DNA from: RZZS01 sp964498755
GTDB taxonomy: Bacteria; Pseudomonadota; Alphaproteobacteria; Micavibrionales; Micavibrionaceae
Assembly: GCA_964498755.1 (NCBI GenBank)
Contig: CAZCIB010000015.1
Span: 1 to 48,567 of the forward strand
Direction: 5' to 3'
DNA length: 48,567 nt
A program made the translations under genes and the position numbers. The notes beneath the pieces are model-generated. The model made no database searches, was not told the origin of the DNA, and saw only the letters and a list, made by a program, of their open reading frames with translations. Shown here in pieces: positions 1 to 7,882 of the stretch. Positions within the stretch are counted from its first letter, which is position 1, and each line of letters opens with the position of its first letter.

Positions 1-65
1 TGAAAGTATGAATCAATTCACCGCCTTATCCCAACTGTGTCCGGTAGTGTGAAAAACGATAGAAT

Positions 66-94
66 TTGTTTCACCCCGCCTCCTGCGTTATAAA
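66..94 (+). promoter_or_regulatory. Predicted panB promoter with very short or absent leader
   Basis: TTGTTT at 66-71 and TATAAA at 89-94 are separated by 17 bases, a good sigma70-type arrangement. The expected transcription start, 6-8 bases after the -10 box, is about 100-102, next to the panB ATG at 103. No Shine-Dalgarno sequence precedes that ATG. The remaining bases from 1 to 65 hold nothing I can recognise. Confidence 0.6.
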
Positions 95-102
95 CTTTTC
101 CT

Positions 103-924
103 ATGAGCGCAACAAAAAAGACAAAACGCATTATGCCGCCGGATATTCGCGCGGCCAGGGGCGGAGATGAGCCGCTGGTCTGCCTGACGGCCTATACCGC
201 GCCGATGGCCGCGCTGCTGGATCCGCATTGTGATCTGCTGCTGGTCGGGGACAGTCTTGCAATGGTTCTGTACGGGATGGACTCTACGCTGCCCGTTGAT
301 CTGGATACCATGATCCGGCATGGAAAAGCAGTTGCCGGTCATTCCCAAAACGCCTGCGTCGTCATCGACATGCCGTTCGGAACTTATCAGCAAAGCCCGG
401 AGCAAGCCTTTCAAAACTGCGCCCGCGCGATAGCCGAAACCGGGGCGAGCGCCGTCAAAATCGAAGGCGGGCTGGTCATGGCGGAAACAATACGTTTCCT
501 TGTGGCGCGCGGAATTCCGGTCCTCGCCCATATCGGTCTGACGCCGCAATATTATAACGCGCTAGGCGGCTACAAGGTTCAGGGCAAAAACGAAACATCC
601 GCTTCCGAGGCCCTTAAAGACGCGCGGGCCGTTGCGCAAGCCGACGCATTCGCCGTTGTCCTGGAGGGCGTGACCGAACCGCTCGCGCGTGAAATCACCG
701 AAAGCGTCGATATTCCGACCATCGGCATTGGCGCGTCAAACGCCTGCGACGGGCAAATTCTTGTCACGGAAGATATGCTCGGCCTGACGCCGGGACCGCA
801 TGCGAAATTCGTCAAGGAATACGCCGATTTGTCGGGCGTGATTTCTGGAGCGGTCAAGGAATATGCGAAAGACGTGCGCACCCGTAAATTTCCCGCCGAA
901 GAACAGACTTACAAGGCCAGATGA
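103..924 (+). CDS. panB: 3-methyl-2-oxobutanoate hydroxymethyltransferase (ketopantoate hydroxymethyltransferase)
   Basis: This enzyme makes ketopantoate from 2-oxoisovalerate and 5,10-methylene-tetrahydrofolate, the first committed step of pantothenate and CoA synthesis in the cytoplasm. The 273-residue product has the usual family length and its TIM-barrel motifs: VCLTAYTAPMA near the start, the metal-binding LLVGDSLAMV segment, VIDMPFGTY, AVKIEGG, PVLAHIGLTPQ and the segment AVVLEG holding the probable catalytic glutamate. IGIGAS near residue 205 is the family's substrate-site motif. The stop overlaps the panC start (ATGA), so the two are translationally coupled. I see nothing abnormal in the gene except its lack of a leader. 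Confidence 0.96.
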   Translation: MSATKKTKRIMPPDIRAARGGDEPLVCLTAYTAPMAALLDPHCDLLLVGDSLAMVLYGMDSTLPVDLDTMIRHGKAVAGHSQNACVVIDMPFGTYQQSPEQAFQNCARAIAETGASAVKIEGGLVMAETIRFLVARGIPVLAHIGLTPQYYNALGGYKVQGKNETSASEALKDARAVAQADAFAVVLEGVTEPLAREITESVDIPTIGIGASNACDGQILVTEDMLGLTPGPHAKFVKEYADLSGVISGAVKEYAKDVRTRKFPAEEQTYKAR

Positions 925-1772
925 AAACCGTTCGAACTGTCACAGAACTGCGCTCTGAGCTACGCGGCTGGCATGCCGCTGGCCTCAAAAGCGGATTTGT
1001 CCCGACGATGGGCGCGTTGCATGACGGTCATTTATCGCTTGTCCATGAGGCGCGCAGACATTCCGGTAAAGTCGTTGTCAGCATCTTTGTAAACCCGACG
1101 CAATTCGGCCCGGGTGAAGACTTTGAGAAATATCCGCGCGATGAGGGACGGGATTGCGCACTGCTGGAGAACGCCGGGGCCGATCTCGTCTACCTGCCGG
1201 GCGTCGATGAGATGTATCCGGAAGGCGACTCCACAATCGTCAGCGTAAAGGGCGTAAGCGAAAATTTCGAAGGCGCGCACAGACCCGGTCATTTCGACGG
1301 CGTGGCGACGGTCGTTGCGAAACTTCTCTTACAATGCGGACCGGACGTCGCCGTGTTCGGGGAAAAGGATTATCAGCAGCTTGCGGTGATCCGGCGCATG
1401 GTCCGGGATCTCTTCATCCCTTGCGAGATTATCGGCGCGCCGATCGTGCGCGACGAATACGGCCTCGCGCTCTCTTCACGCAACGCTTACTTGAGCGAGG
1501 CGTCTTTGCAAGTGGCGCGGCTGCTGAACAAGGTTCTGTTCAAAACCGCCGATAACATGACGCGCCAGCCGTCTGATGCACCTATTCTGGTTGAGGCCGC
1601 AAAAGAGAAATTGCTGGAAGCGGGATTTACGGCAGTCGATTATTTCGCGCTTGTCGACGCGCATACGCTGGAGCCGATACAGGCACCGGACCGCCCCGCG
1701 CGCCTGCTCGTCACAGCGCGCATTCAGGGCGTACGGCTTCTGGACAACGCGGCTGTTTCGCCTATTTTATAA
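921..1772 (+). CDS. panC: Pantoate--beta-alanine ligase (pantothenate synthetase)
   Basis: It joins pantoate and beta-alanine with ATP, through a pantoyl-adenylate, to form pantothenate. The 283-residue product shows the nucleotidyltransferase HxGH-type motif in VPTMGALHDGHLSLV (about residues 28-42), the pantoate-binding FVNPTQFGPGEDFEKYPR segment, GEKDYQQLAVIRRMV, and a KMSKS-like SSRNAYLS loop. The ATG overlaps the panB stop by four bases. The fixed order panB-panC, and the small gene starting three bases after it, indicate one transcript. Length and motifs are normal. Confidence 0.96.
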   Translation: MKTVRTVTELRSELRGWHAAGLKSGFVPTMGALHDGHLSLVHEARRHSGKVVVSIFVNPTQFGPGEDFEKYPRDEGRDCALLENAGADLVYLPGVDEMYPEGDSTIVSVKGVSENFEGAHRPGHFDGVATVVAKLLLQCGPDVAVFGEKDYQQLAVIRRMVRDLFIPCEIIGAPIVRDEYGLALSSRNAYLSEASLQVARLLNKVLFKTADNMTRQPSDAPILVEAAKEKLLEAGFTAVDYFALVDAHTLEPIQAPDRPARLLVTARIQGVRLLDNAAVSPIL

Positions 1773-1775
1773 GTC

Positions 1776-2087
1776 ATGAAAACCAAGCTGGCTGTAACGG
1801 AACTCTACCAGACTTTCGGCTCCTCTCCTTCGGAATGGGTCGGCAGGACGGCGTGCAATCATCAGGTGCAAATTCATTACCGCGACGGGCGGCTGACCAT
1901 CCGCAAAGGACCGAGAGGCGATCACCGCTACGAGGCTGCGGAGAAACGCGGCGAGGTCATCTATAAAAAACAGCTCGGCGAAGACTGGGATTCCGAAATC
2001 AAGTTTGATGAGCTGCAAAAGGCTTTGCGCGGCGTTATTAGTTTGCCCGACAAAGAGTCGCGCAAACCAGGCCGGTTTTTGGTTTAG
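1776..2087 (+). CDS. Small conserved-looking protein of unknown function, third gene of the panBC operon
   Basis: I do not recognise this 103-residue protein. It begins three bases after the panC stop, so it is almost certainly co-transcribed and probably translationally coupled. It is basic and hydrophilic with no membrane segment or signal peptide. It contains a positively charged beta-rich first half (VQIHYRDGRLTIRKGPRG) and a helical acidic second half (DWDSEIKFDELQKALRGV). The last four bases overlap, tail to tail, the end of rplQ on the other strand, and no terminator is visible between them. A link to pantothenate metabolism is suggested only by position. Confidence 0.7.
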   Translation: MKTKLAVTELYQTFGSSPSEWVGRTACNHQVQIHYRDGRLTIRKGPRGDHRYEAAEKRGEVIYKKQLGEDWDSEIKFDELQKALRGVISLPDKESRKPGRFLV

Positions 2088-2536
2088 CCCGCCGCCGCTC
2101 TTTGCAGATCTTCGGAGGCCATTTCCAGATCGTCGTCGTTGAACTGGGTCGGACCGGAGTCCTGTCCTTTGGCCTCGGGATCGCGGTCAACGAGCTCGAT
2201 AATCGCCACGGGCGCGTTATCGCCGTAGCGGAAGCCGGCTTTCAGGACGCGCGTGTAGCCGCCCTGACGGTCCTTGTAACGGTCGGCGAGCGTATCGAAA
2301 ACTTTCGCGGCCTGCTTTTCGTCGCGCATGATCGCAATTGCGCGGCGGCGATTGGCTAGACCGCCCTTCTTGCCGAGCGTTATGATCTTCTCAACGAAGG
2401 GCTTGAGCTCTTTTGCTTTCGGCAGGGTCGTCTTGATCTGCTCGTGCTTGACGAGAGAAGCCGCCATGTTCGCCAGCATCGCCTTGCGGTGCTGCGATTT
2501 CCGGTTAAGCTTGCGCTGTTTAATTCCGTGTCTCAT
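2084..2536 (-). CDS. rplQ: 50S ribosomal protein L17
   Basis: This large-subunit protein sits near the polypeptide exit. The start MRHGIKQRKLNR and the segment HEQIKTTLPKAKELKPFVEK are L17 hallmarks. At 150 residues it is longer than the E. coli protein (127), because of an acidic C-terminal tail of about 30 residues after IIELVDRDPEA. It is the last gene of the rpsM-rpsK-rpoA-rplQ unit. A palindromic element lies between it and rpoA, and the end of the gene overlaps the convergent small gene by four bases. Confidence 0.96.
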   Translation of the reverse strand: MRHGIKQRKLNRKSQHRKAMLANMAASLVKHEQIKTTLPKAKELKPFVEKIITLGKKGGLANRRRAIAIMRDEKQAAKVFDTLADRYKDRQGGYTRVLKAGFRYGDNAPVAIIELVDRDPEAKGQDSGPTQFNDDDLEMASEDLQRAAAG

Positions 2537-2563
2537 TTCTTTCGCTCACTTCGTTCTCTTCTC

Positions 2564-2633
2564 AGTCGTGCGTCGGGAGTCGAGAGTCGTGAGTTTTCTT
2601 AACTCGCGACTCACTACTCACCACTCTCAACTA
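2564..2633. repeat. Palindromic tandem-repeat element A in the rpoA-rplQ spacer
   Basis: The arms 2564-2595 and 2601-2632 are imperfect inverted repeats (24 of 32 positions pair, with a strong inner stem GAGTCGTGAGTT / AACTCGCGACTC). Each arm is itself made of short 7-8 base tandem units of the type GAGTCGT. On the coding strand the element begins TTGAGAG directly after the rpoA stop codon TAG (2631-2633). It resembles the elements at 12395, 14215, 15858 and 32617. Confidence 0.75.
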
Positions 2634-3647
2634 GAATGGTTCATCAATCCTTTTGGCCAGTTCGTCAATATCCTCCGGCGGCCAGCCTTCGACCTGCATA
2701 CCAAGATGCAGGCCCATTTGCGTCAGCACTTCCTTGATCTCGTTCAGGGATTTGCGCCCGAAATTCGGGGTGCGCAGCATGTCGCTCTCGCTCCGCAGAA
2801 CCAGATCGCCGATGTAAACGATGTTGTCGTTCTTGAGGCAGTTCGCCGAACGGACGGACAGTTCCAGCTCGTCCACCTTGCGCAGAAGGTTTTTGTTGAA
2901 CGGCAGGTCCTCTTTTTCCTCTTCGGCGCCGCCGTGGCGGGGCTCTTCGAAGTTGATAAAGACCTGAAGCTGGTCCTGCAGAATGCGGGCGGCATAAGCA
3001 ACCGCGTCTTCAGGAGAAATAACGCCGTTCGTTTCGACGTTCAGCGTCAGCTTGTCGTAGTCGGTGATTTGCCCAACGCGCGTGTCTTCCACTTCATAGG
3101 AGACTTTACGCACAGGCGAGAATACCGAGTCGACCGGGATCAGGCCAACAGGCGCTTCTTCCGGGCGGTTCTGAGCCGCCGGGCGGTAGCCCTTGCCCGT
3201 GTTCACGGTCATTTCCATGTTGATGTTCGCGCCTTTATCAAGCGTGCAGAGCACAAGCTCCGGGTTCATGATCTCGATATCCGCCCCGGCTTCGATCATC
3301 CCGGCGGTCACTTCGCAAGGACCTTCGGCGTTGAGGCGCATGCGCTTGGGTCCTTCGGAATGCATGCGCACCGCGATGGCCTTGATGTTGAGGATGATAT
3401 TGGTGACGTCCTCGCGCACGCCCTCAATCGAGGAAAACTCATGCAGGACGCCGTCAATCTGCACGGCCGTAACGGCCGCGCCCTGAAGCGAGGACAGCAG
3501 AATGCGGCGCAGCGCGTTGCCGAGCGTCAGGCCAAAGCCGCGCTCCAAAGGTTCTGCAACAATAACGCCTTCGACTTTCGGGTCGCGCCCGTGCTTGATG
3601 TCGATTTTGGACGGCTTAATCAGTTCCTGCCAGTTTTTCTGTATCAC
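2631..3647 (-). CDS. rpoA: DNA-directed RNA polymerase subunit alpha
   Basis: It forms the alpha dimer on which beta and beta' assemble, and its C-terminal domain contacts UP elements and activators. The 338-residue protein has the N-terminal assembly domain (about 1-235, with FGLTLGNALRRILLSSLQG), a flexible linker, and the C-terminal HhH domain (about 255-325, with SVRSANCLKNDNI and LRTPNFGRKSLNEI). It lies in the conserved order rpsM-rpsK-rpoA-rplQ, without the rpsD gene found in enterobacteria. The stop codon coincides with the edge of palindromic element A. Confidence 0.98.
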   Translation of the reverse strand: MIQKNWQELIKPSKIDIKHGRDPKVEGVIVAEPLERGFGLTLGNALRRILLSSLQGAAVTAVQIDGVLHEFSSIEGVREDVTNIILNIKAIAVRMHSEGPKRMRLNAEGPCEVTAGMIEAGADIEIMNPELVLCTLDKGANINMEMTVNTGKGYRPAAQNRPEEAPVGLIPVDSVFSPVRKVSYEVEDTRVGQITDYDKLTLNVETNGVISPEDAVAYAARILQDQLQVFINFEEPRHGGAEEEKEDLPFNKNLLRKVDELELSVRSANCLKNDNIVYIGDLVLRSESDMLRTPNFGRKSLNEIKEVLTQMGLHLGMQVEGWPPEDIDELAKRIDEPF

Positions 3648-3712
3648 TTTATTTTAGTCCTCTCTGGTTAACGTCATCCGGCTCTTAACCGGCCTCTGGT
3701 TAGTGAAAACTC

Positions 3713-4111
3713 TTATACTCTTCTGCGCTTCCTTGCGCGGCATCCATTGTGCGGCACCGGGGTCGTGTCCTTGATCGTCTTGATCGTGAAGCCGATGGAC
3801 TGGAGCGCGCGGAGCGCCGACTCGCGCCCCGAACCCGGGCCCTTGACATTCACGTCAAGCTCGCGCATGCCGTGCTCCTGCGCCTTGCGGCCCGCGTCTT
3901 CGGCGGCCGTCTGCGCGGCGAACGGCGTCGATTTCCGGGAGCCTTTGAATCCCATCATGCCTGCGGAAGACCATGAGACGACGTTGCCCTGGATATCGGC
4001 AATCGTGACCATGGTATTGTTGAAGGTCGAATTCACGAAGGCAATGCCGGTCGTGATATTCTTGCGCTCTTTTCTCTTGGGACGCGCCGCCGCTTTTGCT
4101 GCTTTTGCCAT
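3713..4111 (-). CDS. rpsK: 30S ribosomal protein S11
   Basis: S11 lies on the platform of the small subunit near the E site and the 16S 690 loop. The 132-residue product has the family segments ITTGIAFVNSTFNNTMVTI and VKGPGSGRESALRAL and the conserved basic end PVPHNGCRARKRRRV. It starts 15 bases after rpsM, and 65 bases separate it from rpoA. The basic N-terminal lead (MAKAAKAAARPKRKER) is usual in alphaproteobacteria. Confidence 0.98.
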   Translation of the reverse strand: MAKAAKAAARPKRKERKNITTGIAFVNSTFNNTMVTIADIQGNVVSWSSAGMMGFKGSRKSTPFAAQTAAEDAGRKAQEHGMRELDVNVKGPGSGRESALRALQSIGFTIKTIKDTTPVPHNGCRARKRRRV

Positions 4112-4126
4112 TATTCTCGCCCTCCC

Positions 4127-4498
4127 TTATTTCTTCTTGCCGGCGATCGGCTTGGCCGGACCTTTACGGGTGCGGGCGTTGTTGCGGGTATTCTGACCGC
4201 GGACGGGCAGATGCTTGCGGTGACGCAGCCCCCGGTAACAGGCCATGTCCATCAGGCGCTTGATATTCATCGACGTCTCGCGGCGCAGATCGCCCTCGAT
4301 CATGTAATCGCCGGATTCGATCTCGGAACGTACGCGGTTCAGCGTATCTTCCGGCAAATCGCCCATGCGCTCCTGCACGTTAATGCCGAGCTTCTCGCAA
4401 ATCTGGAACGCTTTCGTTCTGCCGATCCCGTGGATGTAGGTAAGCGCGATAGGCGCCCGCTTTTTGTCAGGGATATTCACGCCTGCAATCCGTGCCAT
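4127..4498 (-). CDS. rpsM: 30S ribosomal protein S13
   Basis: S13 is a head protein of the small subunit that bridges to the large subunit and touches P-site tRNA through its C-terminal tail. The 123-residue product begins MARIAGVNIPDKKR, contains the helix-two-turn-helix segment YIHGIGRTKAFQICEKLGI and ends in the basic tail TRKGPAKPIAGKKK. It is the first gene of the alpha-operon unit. A promoter (4640-4667) and a leader hairpin (4580-4619) lie upstream, and AAGGAG precedes the ATG. Confidence 0.98.
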   Translation of the reverse strand: MARIAGVNIPDKKRAPIALTYIHGIGRTKAFQICEKLGINVQERMGDLPEDTLNRVRSEIESGDYMIEGDLRRETSMNIKRLMDMACYRGLRHRKHLPVRGQNTRNNARTRKGPAKPIAGKKK

Positions 4499-4579
4499 TC
4501 ATAGACTCCTTTGTCTCATTCAAATTTCAACCCGAACCGTAAAATTTTTGCATGAACAAAAACGCCGGTTCGTATACCC

Positions 4580-4619
4580 GAATAATGCGAATCCTTGCGC
4601 AAGGCCGGATTCATTATTC
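4580..4619 (-). promoter_or_regulatory. Leader hairpin upstream of rpsM
   Basis: The arms 4580-4594 and 4607-4619 are inverted repeats (GAATAATG.GAATCC against GGATTCATTATTC, with a two-base bulge) closing a 12-base GC-rich loop. The hairpin lies between the predicted transcription start (about 4633, - strand) and the rpsM ATG, so it would be in the 5' leader of the alpha-operon mRNA. A regulatory role is inference; there is no U-tract. Confidence 0.55.
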
Positions 4620-4639
4620 TTGTCTTCCAAAACGCGCGA

Positions 4640-4667
4640 ATAATATAGAAGAATTGTCAAACGTCAA
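4640..4667 (-). promoter_or_regulatory. Predicted promoter of rpsM-rpsK-rpoA-rplQ
   Basis: Read on the - strand, TTGACG (4667-4662) and TATTAT (4645-4640) are separated by 16 bases. The spacer is AT-rich compared with the surrounding genes. It lies in the 178-base gap after adk, the only long gap between secY-adk and rplQ. A separate internal promoter for the alpha-operon genes is therefore likely. Confidence 0.65.
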
Positions 4668-4676
4668 GGGTTTTGT

Positions 4677-5321
4677 TTATACAGAAACTTTTGAAGCTCC
4701 CCTGGCGATATTAATCCTGTCCCCGGCGACGACCTTGTAAAGCTCTTCGGTCACTTCATCAATCCCGGCCATGCCGTCAACGCGGTTCAGCAGGCCGCGC
4801 TCCTCATAAAACGGTATCAGGGGTTCGGTCTGCTTGTGATAGATGCGTAAGCGGTTTTTAAGGACGTCGACGCTGTCATCCGCGCGCTTGGCGTCTCCGC
4901 TCTCAAGCACGCGCTTGCGGATCCTGTCGGCGAGGATCTCCTCGTCAACCTCAAGCAAGATCACATTATCGACGTTGCGGCCCTGCGTTTTCAGCATCTG
5001 CTCAAGAGCCTCGGCCTGGCGCAGGGTACGCGGAAACCCGTCCAGGATGAAGCCGACGCGGCACTGGTCCACGCCCGGGCATTGCGGGCAGCGCTTGCCC
5101 AGAATACAGCCCTCGATCATTTCAATGATCATGTCGTCCGGCACGAGACTGCCTTGTTCCAGCAAGCCCTCAACCTGCTTGCCGATATCCGTTCCCGCGT
5201 CAACTTCGGCGCGGAGCATCTCCCCGGTCGAAAGATGCTTCAGGCCCGTCATCTCGGAAAGACGCGTGGCCTGCGTCCCTTTTCCCGCGCCCGGCGCGCC
5301 AAACAGAATAATGACCTTCAT
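4677..5321 (-). CDS. adk: Adenylate kinase with an extra cysteine cluster
   Basis: It interconverts AMP, ATP and ADP. The 214-residue protein has the P-loop GAPGAGKGTQA (residues 8-18), the AMP-binding LSTGEMLR and the motif FILDGFPRT (91-99). The LID region is of the short type (RIRKRVLESGDAKRADDS) without the zinc cysteines of Gram-positive enzymes. Four cysteines instead sit in a short insertion before FILDGFPRT (C72, C78, C81, C87), an unusual place that could bind metal. The start overlaps the secY stop (ATGA), the standard secY-adk coupling. Confidence 0.96.
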   Translation of the reverse strand: MKVIILFGAPGAGKGTQATRLSEMTGLKHLSTGEMLRAEVDAGTDIGKQVEGLLEQGSLVPDDMIIEMIEGCILGKRCPQCPGVDQCRVGFILDGFPRTLRQAEALEQMLKTQGRNVDNVILLEVDEEILADRIRKRVLESGDAKRADDSVDVLKNRLRIYHKQTEPLIPFYEERGLLNRVDGMAGIDEVTEELYKVVAGDRINIARGASKVSV

Positions 5322-6649
5322 CGGGATCTTCCCCTCAGCTTGGCTTTCTTGATCAGGCCCTCATATTGATGCGCGATCAAGTGCGAGTGAATTTGCGCAA
5401 CCGTGTCCATGGTCACCGAAACGACAATCAGAAGGCTTGTCCCGCCGAAATAGAATGGCAGATTGTACTGGCCGATCAAAATCTCCGGCAACAAACAGAT
5501 AAAGACCAGATAAAGCGCGCCCACGGTCGTAATCCGCGTCAGAACGAAGTCCAGGTAATCAGCCGTGTTTTTGCCGGGACGGATGCCGGGAATAAAGCCG
5601 CCGTGCTTGCGCAGCATTTCCGCGTTTTCGGAAGGGTTGAACACAATCGCGGTATAGAAAAACGCGAAGAACATGATCAGCCCGCCATAAAGGGCCATGT
5701 AGGCGAATGAGCCGTGAGACAGATATTGCGAAATCGTCGCGGCGAAATCGTTGTTCCCGCCGGAAAAGTTCACGATCGTTAAAGGAAGCAACAACAGCGA
5801 CGAGGCAAAAATAGGCGGAATCACGCCCGGCGTGTTGAGCTTGAGCGGAATATGGTTCTGCTCGCCCCCCGTCATGCGCCCTGCGCCGACCTGGCGTTTC
5901 GGGTATTGCACGATAACCCGGCGTTGCGCGCGCTCCATAAATACGATGAAAGCGATAACTGCAACGACCATCCCGAAAATCAGGCCAAGCTGGAGAATGT
6001 TGAGAACATCGGTCCGGCCCAGCTCCAGAGCCTGCGCGAAGGCGCGCGGCAGTTCGGCGACGATCCCGGCGAAAATGATCAGCGAGATCCCGTTGCCGAC
6101 GCCGCGGCTTGTGATCTGCTCGCCGAGCCACATCAGGAATACCGTGCCGCCGACGATTGTAATGACTGTGGAGATCCGGAAGAAAAGACCCGGATCAATC
6201 ACGGCGCCGCCTGCGCTTTCAAGGCCAATGGCAAGGCCATAGCCTTGAATCGTAGCGAGAAGCACGGTGAGATAGCGCGTATACTGGTTGATCTTGACGC
6301 GGCCCGACTCGCCCTCTTTCTTAATCGCCTCCAGCTTCGGCGACATCGCGGAAGCCAGCTGCATGATAATGGACGCCGAAATATAGGGCATGATATTGAG
6401 CGCGAAAATCGTCATCCGCGAGAGCGCGCCGCCGGAAAACATGTTGAAGATATCCATCAGGCCGCCGCCGGTCTGGTTAAAAACCTGCGCCCAGGCTTCC
6501 GGGTCAATGCCGGGAACCGGGATATAAGTGCCGAGCCTGTAGACAATTAATGCGCCGACGACGAAAAGCAGACGCTGCTTGAGTTCGGTTGCTTTTGAAA
6601 ACGCGCCCCAGTTGGCGTTTTTCGCCATTTGTTCAATTGCGGATGTCAT
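5318..6649 (-). CDS. secY: Protein translocase subunit SecY
   Basis: SecY forms the inner-membrane protein-conducting channel with SecE and SecG. The 443-residue protein has ten hydrophobic segments. Family segments are visible: RLGTYIPVPGIDP after the first helix, the plug region GGGLMDIFNMFSGGAL, SGESGRVKINQYTRYLT and MWLGEQITSRGVGNGISLI. It follows rplO as in the spc operon and is coupled to adk. A 132-base gap upstream contains a weak promoter candidate (TGTCAA complement at 6717-6722 with a spacing of 19-21 bases), which I do not call. Confidence 0.98.
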   Translation of the reverse strand: MTSAIEQMAKNANWGAFSKATELKQRLLFVVGALIVYRLGTYIPVPGIDPEAWAQVFNQTGGGLMDIFNMFSGGALSRMTIFALNIMPYISASIIMQLASAMSPKLEAIKKEGESGRVKINQYTRYLTVLLATIQGYGLAIGLESAGGAVIDPGLFFRISTVITIVGGTVFLMWLGEQITSRGVGNGISLIIFAGIVAELPRAFAQALELGRTDVLNILQLGLIFGMVVAVIAFIVFMERAQRRVIVQYPKRQVGAGRMTGGEQNHIPLKLNTPGVIPPIFASSLLLLPLTIVNFSGGNNDFAATISQYLSHGSFAYMALYGGLIMFFAFFYTAIVFNPSENAEMLRKHGGFIPGIRPGKNTADYLDFVLTRITTVGALYLVFICLLPEILIGQYNLPFYFGGTSLLIVVSVTMDTVAQIHSHLIAHQYEGLIKKAKLRGRSR

Positions 6650-6781
6650 GCCTGTTTTTACCGCTTAAAAGTTGATTTTGAAAAGACACACCATATCTTC
6701 AAAAAAAACACGGACATGTCAAGGCGATAGAAAGCGCCGGAATGCCGGGATTTACAAGCGCCGCACGGACCGCAAGGCGGG

Positions 6782-7243
6782 TTATCCCTGCGGCAGTTCC
6801 AGCTTGCCGCCCGCTTTTTCAACCGCTTCTTTCGCCGAATTCGTCGCTTTCGCGAGTTTCAGCGTCACCTTGCTTTTGAGCTCGCCCGAGCCGAGCAGTT
6901 TGACGCCGTGTTTTTTGCGGTTGACGACGCCTGCGGCGTAAAGCGTTTCCTCGTCAAGCGGCTTGGAAACGTCGATTTTCTTGGAGTCAATCGCGGCCTG
7001 CAATTTGCCGAGCGAGAGCTCCGCATATTGCTTGCGGAAAATATTGGTGAAGCCCATTTTCGGCAGACGTCGGTCGAGCGGCATTTGTCCGCCCTCGAAG
7101 CCTTTGATGGCGACGCCCGTGCGCGCCTTCTGGCCCTTGACGCCGCTGCCGCAGGTCTTGCCTTTGCCCGAGCCAATGCCGCGGCCAACGCGCGTGCGCT
7201 CCTTTACGGATCCGTCTTTTGGTTTCAGTTCGTTCAGTTTCAT
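6782..7243 (-). CDS. rplO: 50S ribosomal protein L15
   Basis: L15 is a late-assembly large-subunit protein that reaches into the 23S core. The start MKLNELKPKDGS, the glycine/basic segment RVGRGIGSGKGKTCGSGVKG and GFEGGQMPLDRRLPKMGF are family signatures. The 153-residue length is normal. A 123-base spacer with two REP-like palindromes separates it from rpmD, and a 132-base gap precedes secY. Confidence 0.97.
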   Translation of the reverse strand: MKLNELKPKDGSVKERTRVGRGIGSGKGKTCGSGVKGQKARTGVAIKGFEGGQMPLDRRLPKMGFTNIFRKQYAELSLGKLQAAIDSKKIDVSKPLDEETLYAAGVVNRKKHGVKLLGSGELKSKVTLKLAKATNSAKEAVEKAGGKLELPQG

Positions 7244-7258
7244 AGCTTCTGTTCCTAA

Positions 7259-7363
7259 ACTGTCATCCCGGCCCCCGCTTTCACGAGAATAAACTCCATC
7301 CGGAATCTTTTTTCCATTGTGTTTTTAGCCACGAGATCCCGGCTTTCGCCGGGATGACGCAAA
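7259..7363. repeat. REP-like palindromes in the rpmD-rplO spacer
   Basis: Two inverted units of the GTCATCCCGGC...GCCGGGATGAC type face each other: one at about 7260-7286, the other (CGAGATCCCGGC-TTTC-GCCGGGATGAC) at 7337-7363. The second unit is a perfect short hairpin, and the same sequence occurs at 23644-23670. This is a widespread bacterial REP type; it may form an mRNA-stabilising or attenuating stem between the two genes. Confidence 0.7.
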
Positions 7364-7366
7364 AAA

Positions 7367-7882
7367 TTAGGCCGCCTCCTCAACTTTCACCAGGTGCTTG
7401 ACCTTTTCGATCATGCCGCGCACGGACGGCGTGTCTTCCAGCTCGCGCGAACGGTGCAGCTTGTTCAGGCCGAGACCAATTAATGTCTGACGCTGGTATT
7501 GCTGGCGGCCGATCGGGCTGCCGGTCTGCGTTACGCGCACGTAAGAAACGCCCGCTTTTTTCTGCTTTTGAACCGGCTTCTTCGCAGCCGGTTTTTGAGC
7601 CGCCTTGGCCGTGGCGGTTTTCGGCGCTTCTGCCTTTTTCGTCTCGGCAGGCTTTGTTTCTTTTGCTTCGGCTTCGGCTTTTGCTTCGGTCTTAGCCTCA
7701 GCCTTATCCGCTTTCTTCTCTTCTTGTTGAGGCGCGGCTTTTTTCTCCACTGCCTTCGCGGGAGTTTTCTTCTCAGCCTTCGGCGTGGAGTCCGCTTTTT
7801 TGGCGGGCGCCTTCTTCGCTTCGCCGGACTTCGCAGCCGTCTTCGCCGGAGCTTTCTTCTCTTTTTTCTCTTCCTCAGCCAT
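7367..7882 (-). CDS. rpmD: 50S ribosomal protein L30 with long Lys/Ala/Pro/Glu-rich N-terminal extension
   Basis: The last 60 or so of 171 residues are a complete L30 (SYVRVTQTGSPIGRQQYQRQ, LIGLGLNKLHRSRELEDTPS, IEKVKHLV). The first 110 residues are a low-complexity extension dominated by K, A, P and E (repeats such as KKAPAK, KKTPAK, EAKTEAKAEAEAK), like bacterial histone-H1-like tails. The ATG at 7882 overlaps the end of rpsE by eight bases and starts MAEEEKKEKK; an upstream in-frame extension lies wholly within rpsE and is unlikely. L30 is normally about 60 residues, so this is nearly three times the usual length. The extension is probably unstructured; what it binds is unknown. Confidence 0.88.
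   Translation of the reverse strand: MAEEEKKEKKAPAKTAAKSGEAKKAPAKKADSTPKAEKKTPAKAVEKKAAPQQEEKKADKAEAKTEAKAEAEAKETKPAETKKAEAPKTATAKAAQKPAAKKPVQKQKKAGVSYVRVTQTGSPIGRQQYQRQTLIGLGLNKLHRSRELEDTPSVRGMIEKVKHLVKVEEAA

Noticed and set aside
2328..3671. Open frame of 447 codons on the + strand over rpoA and the rpoA-rplQ spacer
   Set aside because: It is antisense to rpoA, and its sequence has no recognisable protein pattern; such shadow frames are expected in GC-rich genes.
6692..6722. Promoter candidate upstream of secY (TTGACA followed by GATATG/TATGGT)
   Set aside because: The spacing is 19-21 bases and the -10 is poor; secY is probably expressed from the spc operon.
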